Positions 49,692 to 64,000 of a DNA stretch of 64,000 nucleotides are shown here, piece by piece. Position 1 is the first letter of the stretch, and each line of letters starts with the position of its first letter. The notes below the pieces were generated by a model that worked only from the letters and a program-made list of their open reading frames with translations, ran no database searches and had not been told where the DNA came from. The stretch is taken from positions 75,509,235 through 75,573,234 of the forward strand of contig OY829326.1 of NCBI GenBank assembly GCA_963691655.1, written 5' to 3'. The position numbers were made by a program, and so were the translations under genes. This DNA comes from Toxonevra muliebris (lineage: Eukaryota > Arthropoda > Insecta > Diptera > Pallopteridae).

Positions 49692-51223
49692 TTAAACGGA
49701 TTCTTGTACTGGTGGCTCATAACCCTCTGGTCTATCAACAACAGCACCTTCAGCTGATACAACAGCTTCAGTCCCCTTGCCGCCGCCATCACCGTGCAAC
49801 TCCAAAAGTTTTGATAAATCGAAACGTGGCTTCTTCAATACTTTTACTTTACGGATGTAAACATCATGCAATGGGTAAATGCGTTGGCATTTCTTCTCAA
49901 TATCCTTAGCAATGGAATCCAAAGCAAGTTTATTCACCAATTGCTTCAAGTCAGAGCTGGTAACATCGTTGGCAATGATTTCACTCATCTTGGTGCGAAT
50001 GTTACGCACTTGTGATTGCTGGGCATAACAAGTCTTGCGCTGCGATTGTTGGTCCTTAGCAGTGAAGCCAATGCAGAAAACACGCAACATATAGCCATCA
50101 GTGGTCTTGGCCTCAACGATAGATTCGATCAAGGTTTGCCATTTTTTGACCATGGACCTGTGGGAGAAGAAATATTTGTAATACTTTGTTATAAATAAAA
50201 CTTACAAAAATACCTAATTTACGTTTTATATTGAGATAATGTCTGCAAACTAATCTGTTGTAAAACTAATTAATATTTTACTCAAGATATTGTTTGTAGT
50301 TTATTCTTGGAGTATCGTAGGGACAAAACATTTGCAATTTTGAATGTTTTGTCTGAATTTTACGTCCATAATTAAATACACTTCAAACACATTTGGACCG
50401 TTTACAAGATGTTTCATTTACCGACGTATACTCTCATTTTTCATAAATTTTCTGTTTTCATACAAAATTATACATTATAATTATACGGTAGCTTGTGAAT
50501 ATCCCAATTGTATCTAATATAACACAAGTGATTAAATCATATAACATTGTTGGCAAAGAAGTGGATAATGAACTGAAGTAACCCTGTCACACAAGCCAAT
50601 TCAACTTTTAGAAATGAAAGAATAAGTTAATCAACGCATTTTTGAGAATTATATATAGGACAAGATTTTACTTTGGCCGAACGATTTTGGAAAAATACAA
50701 TTTTTTACACGAGAAAATATAAAAACTAAGATTTAGTTTAAAATTTGAGTATACTTTTATTATTTTTGTCACTTTTCTAATACAAGCACGGCAATTCAGA
50801 AGTTCACTAGGGCATTTAGCCTTCACTGCTCACCACAGTTCACTTCACATATTCACACTCGAGCCTCTCCGTCTCAACTTACCTGTACTTGTCCGTGGTC
50901 AAATCCATGCCATGGAAGTTGGTTAACACATTACGGTCCTGGACATCCTCAGCAATGAGACGGAACTTGCGGAATGAACGATCAGAATCAGTATCGTTTT
51001 GCAAATCAGCCAATGAGACTTCGAACACGCGCCCCTTCAAGTAGTCAGAAGCGATTTTCTGGCCCTGAGTACGATTTACCAAAGTTTTGCCGATTTGGCG
51101 AGTTACAAACATATTTGGTGCTTTTACATCATACCAATCCTTGCGTGAGAAAGGATCTATAACCTTCTTTTTGCCACCTTTTTTGCCTCCTTTGGAGAGT
51201 CCCTTATTTTTACCGACCGCCAT
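49692..51223 (-). CDS. RpS3A: Ribosomal protein S3a (eS1)
   Basis: Two coding exons, 51223-50883 and 50157-49692, are spliced in phase 2 across a 725-nt intron to 268 residues, the size of the Drosophila protein. The start [20 protein letters not shown] was chosen over an in-frame ATG two codons upstream because it is the conserved eukaryotic N terminus. Further landmarks are [33 protein letters not shown], then [20 protein letters not shown] after the intron and [12 protein letters not shown] at the end. It is a structural protein of the small ribosomal subunit. The large intron was scanned for box C/D snoRNA motifs and none was seen. Confidence 0.97.
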
Positions 51224-51271
51224 GTTCAATGTTCAAAGCGGAAAAAGATCGAATCACGTTGGGTTTGCTGT

Positions 51272-51284
51272 CAAAAAGAGGAAA
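51272..51284 (-). promoter_or_regulatory. Candidate 5' TOP transcription start of RpS3A
   Basis: The minus strand reads CCTCTTTTT about 50-60 nt upstream of the RpS3A ATG. A pyrimidine tract beginning with C at the cap site is typical of ribosomal protein mRNAs (TOP motif, growth-regulated translation). The exact start site is inferred. Confidence 0.35.
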
Positions 51285-51619
51285 TACAACATGGCGTCGA
51301 CCACTGTACTGTAATTTGACAGCTAATGGGAGTGTTCGCACAGATAAAAATAAAATCCCCCAAAAAATCCCATAACTGAAGAATGAAACTATTCAAGAAA
51401 TGTTGCGAAAAATTTCATCAATTTCGTTAAATGTTATTTATTTAACCTGACCGAAACTGGTAGCATAAAAAAATATATTTGCTATGGAGAAAAAAGACGA
51501 AAATAAATTTATTTTAAATTTAATAGAAAATGTTGCAAAAAGAAAATCTTTATTATAATCGCAATACTTTCAGATTCATTGAATGTTGTAGTTTTTCATC
51601 CATTTTTTATAGTAGCTGT

Positions 51620-51850
51620 ATGCATGAACGCATGTCTGAAAGAGAGAGGTAGAAAAAATAGGTAGTAAGAAAGAGGCAGAAACTTACCAAAGTACAGCCG
51701 CAAGCATAAACGCCTGTCTGAAAGAGACGTAGAAAAATTTATGGCTAGAAAAATATAGGTGAGTTTCTCTCTCTCTACTATTCTCTATTTACTACCTATT
51801 TTTTCTATCTCTCTCTTTCAGACGGGTATTTATGCTTGCATCCGTGTGAG
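51620..51850. repeat. Inverted repeat of CTGAAAGAGAG / GTAGAAAAAATAGG arms
   Basis: An arm near 51635-51669 (CTGAAAGAGAGAGGTAG, then AAAAAATAGGTAGTAA) is mirrored with one or two mismatches near 51788-51823. A third, partial direct copy (GCCTGTCTGAAAGAGACG) lies between. The unit could form a hairpin of about 35 bp with a 120-nt loop. The class is unknown. Confidence 0.6.
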
Positions 51851-52007
51851 AAGCAACAAAGTGTAGAATTTTGCTTTCTAATTATTCTTAAAATTAATAA
51901 TGGATTTGCATATTTATTGAAATAATTACCTAAATTAATGTCATTGACTGCACAGTTTGAAAATGCATGTAAGTACTTATTACCACCAAAAAGTCTATTT
52001 TGAGTTC

Positions 52008-52850
52008 AACACAGTTTTGTTGTAGCGGTCATAATGGGTGAATGTGAATGTCATAATGGCGAAAAAAAAAAATAATGAATTATTTTGACACCTAATGGTA
52101 CATGGTGAAATTGCATATAAGATCATAGCAAAATTACAACAATTTCATCTCAACAAAAATAACATATCTTTGTTGATGTATCGGATACCAGTAAATGTTA
52201 AAATCAGCAGTACAATACAATAAACACACAGCTTTGTTGTTGCGACCACAATGGCGTCATGTAGTGAATGTCAAAATGGCGAAAAAGTAAATATACAATC
52301 AAAACTAATCAATGATTTTGACACCCATTGGTACATTGTGAAAATATATATGCATAAGGTATAGGGATAGTAAGATTACAACAATTTGGCCTTGACGAAA
52401 ACAACACATCTTTGTTTCAGCGTCGGATACCAGCAAATGTCAAAGACCTCAGTACGACAGGACAATAACAACACATATTAGTTGTTGCAGCTATAATGGC
52501 GGCATACTGTAAATGTCAAAATGGCGAAAAAAAAAGTAAAGAATGATTTTGACAGCCATTGGCACATGGTGGAATTAAATATAAGGTCAGAGCAAGATTA
52601 AAACCATTTCACCTTAGCAAAAACAACACATCATTGTTGTTGCGTCGGATTCCAGTACATGTCAAAGTCCGCAGTACAACAAAACAATAACAACACTTCT
52701 TAGTTGTTGCGGCCACAATGGCGGCATATAGGGAATGTTAAAATGGCGAAAAAAAGTAAAAAACTATTTTGACAACGATTGGCACATGGCGGAATCAAAT
52801 ATAAGGTCAGAGAAAGATTAAAACAATTTCATATAAAATAGCATTTCGTA
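52008..52850. repeat. Four-copy tandem array of about 0.22-kb units
   Basis: Units begin near 52008, 52225, 52470 and 52692. Each has an ACAATGGCG/ATAATGGCG-type box, then GAATGTCAAAATGGCGAAAA, then TTTTGACACCCATTGGTACA, and a later CGTCGGATACCAG-like box. The spacing is 217, 245 and 222 bp. Units differ by substitutions, so the array is old. The last unit is shorter and ends at the foldback element. Confidence 0.75.
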
Positions 52851-53326
52851 AAGTTTCGTTAACTTTTAGTAGCTTAAGAAAAGTGCAAAACACACTGCTC
52901 GACACTTATGCTGGCTTAATCCTAGCTCATTTTTATCTGTATGTAACTAACATTTGACAGTTGATAGTTATGCTCGCGTAAGTATATAATGGGTAATTTA
53001 AGGAACTTAAGTTCGATTTTCAGTGACTTTTGACATTAACTTAAACCCGCTTGAGCCCATTATGGTTGAGCCTTTAAATAGCCTTGATTATAGAAACTTA
53101 ACAAAACTTAAAGATTCAACCATAATGGACTCAAGATAGCTTAAGCTAATGTCACAGTGAACAAAAAGCTATCTTAAGTTATGTCAATATCAATGATAAC
53201 TGTCAAATGTTAGTTACATACACATAAAAATGAGCTACGAGAGAGAGAGAGAGTCAATTAAGCCCGCATAAGTGTCGAGCGGTGTGTTTCGCACTTTACA
53301 TAAACTACTAAAAGTTAACGAAACTT
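52851..53326. mobile_element. 476-bp foldback (near-complete palindrome)
   Basis: The left arm AAGTTTCGTTAACTTTTAGT is matched by the complement of the right end, and pairing continues inward through CGACACTTATGC, GGCTTAA and GTAACTAACATTTGACAGTT. Almost the whole element can fold back on itself. There is no coding capacity. A GA dinucleotide run (53240-53252) lies in the right arm only. No target duplication was clear. Confidence 0.75.
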
Positions 53327-54501
53327 CCAACTATTCTAATTATGGGCATGACGATATTATTTCCATATGTTCCCATTCTTGGCTAAGCAGGCTTAAGTTG
53401 GCATATGCCTATGGTTGCCACTTAACTCTTCGACATGTAGACGGCATCGGCTATCTGTAGTACCGTCTTGTTAGCACACTTTAAAGCACAAATTTACAAG
53501 TTGGTTTTATTAAATGAAAAAGCAGATCGTTGTCAATTCCTGGTTTTCTTTTTGCTTTTGGTTGTATACACCTTTAATATCAGTGAATAATATTGATGAA
53601 GATCAAAATGTGATGTAAGTACATAGTTATATTGGTGTTCGCTGTTCGGCGAATACATCACAAGTTTATGGTAAAGGCTCTCTCTTTGTGTTTGGTACAA
53701 CAACAATTTCATAGTATTCGACGATTGATGGGTGTAAACGCATAGTGATGGTGAGATGCATTTAGACGGTGAGATTACTCTCATGAAATTTTTGGACATT
53801 CACTTATAAAGTTTCACGTATTTTGTCGAAATGAGAAAACATGGAAGTACAAAAATATTTAAAGAGGAACGTCTAAAAGTTTCATGAAAAATTTAATGAA
53901 ATACTGCCCAAGAGATTTTGTCATTCTGACGTTTTTCCCCTCTTTTCCACATTTGTTCGGGTTTCATTAGATTATTCTCATTGTGTAAATGTTGACTTAA
54001 TGGTTGGCTTTTCAAATAAAATGCATCTCTATCCAATATTATTTCAGGAACAATATTTATGAAATGTTAACATAATTTTGAAACACTTTAATATACGAAT
54101 TCAATTAATGCTGTATCCAAATAAAAAATTAACTCACACAGTTATTGATTAAAAACCCAAAAGTAACACAAAAATTTTAATTTTACTTTTCTGGCAACTA
54201 TAAAAAACTGGGATTTTTTACTGAAATAGTATTACAAGTACTTCAATACGATATTGATCAACCTTGAAATTTGCAAGAAGTGCAAATAAAAAGTAGTAAA
54301 TTTTTATTATTGTGAAAATAAACAAATGATAAAAAGTGTGGAAAACAGTAAATATTTTGAAGTTTTTTAAATGAAAATTCCTACTCTAACGAACAATAAT
54401 TGTATGCAAATTTTTCCTATTACAAGTAAAATCTAAACCAATTCGGTATTGTAATTTTTGCCCATTGTGTATTGAGTAATTGAAAAGGTATCTTGGAAAA
54501 G
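53327..54501. other. Upstream region of the CCDC102A-like gene
   Basis: No other gene was recognised. The promoter and 5' UTR of the downstream gene should lie here. An open frame at 53.53-53.80 kb (minus) has no known motif. Confidence 0.4.

Positions 54502-64000
<9,499 letters not shown>

Noticed and set aside
50158..50882. snoRNA in the RpS3A intron (expected because vertebrate RPS3A introns carry U73)
   Set aside because: No RUGAUGA-like C box paired with a CTGA at a suitable distance was found on the minus strand.

Overview
The window is AT-rich nuclear DNA from an insect, most likely a cyclorrhaphan fly (tephritid-like or a related schizophoran). Evidence: short introns with GT-AG borders, two ZAD/C2H2 zinc-finger genes (a family expanded in insects), fly-like single-copy genes (RpS3A of 268 codons, fringe-connection-type transporter, Elongin C), and many decayed Tc1, hAT and LINE copies. 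The species was not determined.

Layout. 1-16 kb is gene-free and packed with mobile-element remains: a Tc1/mariner-like end, broken LINE pieces, a 2.3-kb hAT-like element with a dead Tc1 copy inside it, a 3-kb EN-RT LINE with several lesions, and a 344-bp hAT-type MITE. 16.8-20.9 kb holds two tandem paralogous ZAD zinc-finger genes on the plus strand. 22.6-30 kb holds three minus-strand housekeeping genes: Gorab (RAB6-interacting golgin), Coq4 (ubiquinone synthesis) and EloC (Elongin C). 30-40 kb is mostly gene-free, with a 1-kb element flanked by perfect 21-bp inverted repeats beginning at TTAA and a hAT transposase tail. The nucleotide-sugar transporter gene frc lies at 40.5-41.6 kb (minus).

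The most striking region is 44.4-49.5 kb, immediately downstream of RpS3A and on the same (minus) strand. I read it as a non-coding, many-exon snoRNA host gene: at least 15 box C/D snoRNA candidates, one per intron, each with its D box 75-91 nt from the next exon. They fall into five families (8, 3, 2, 1 and 1 copies). Part of the locus is a three-fold higher-order tandem duplication of about 0.8 kb. A 770-bp foldback element with a TAA duplication sits 3 nt beyond the D box of one copy; the paralogous unit shows the empty site.

51.3-53.3 kb contains an inverted repeat, a four-copy array of about 0.22-kb units and a 476-bp foldback element. From 54.5 kb to the end runs a CCDC102A-like coiled-coil gene (plus strand, 12 exons seen, continuing past the edge). 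Its 6.7-kb tenth intron holds a complete nested gene on the other strand (glutaryl-CoA dehydrogenase), a MITE-like element, a broken LINE RT and a full-length 1.6-kb Tc1-like transposon. The host genes are ordinary cell-maintenance genes; the ribosomal protein gene and the rRNA-modification guide cluster form the one functionally coherent neighbourhood. No alignments or searches could be run; rRNA target assignments are from memory of conserved rRNA segments.
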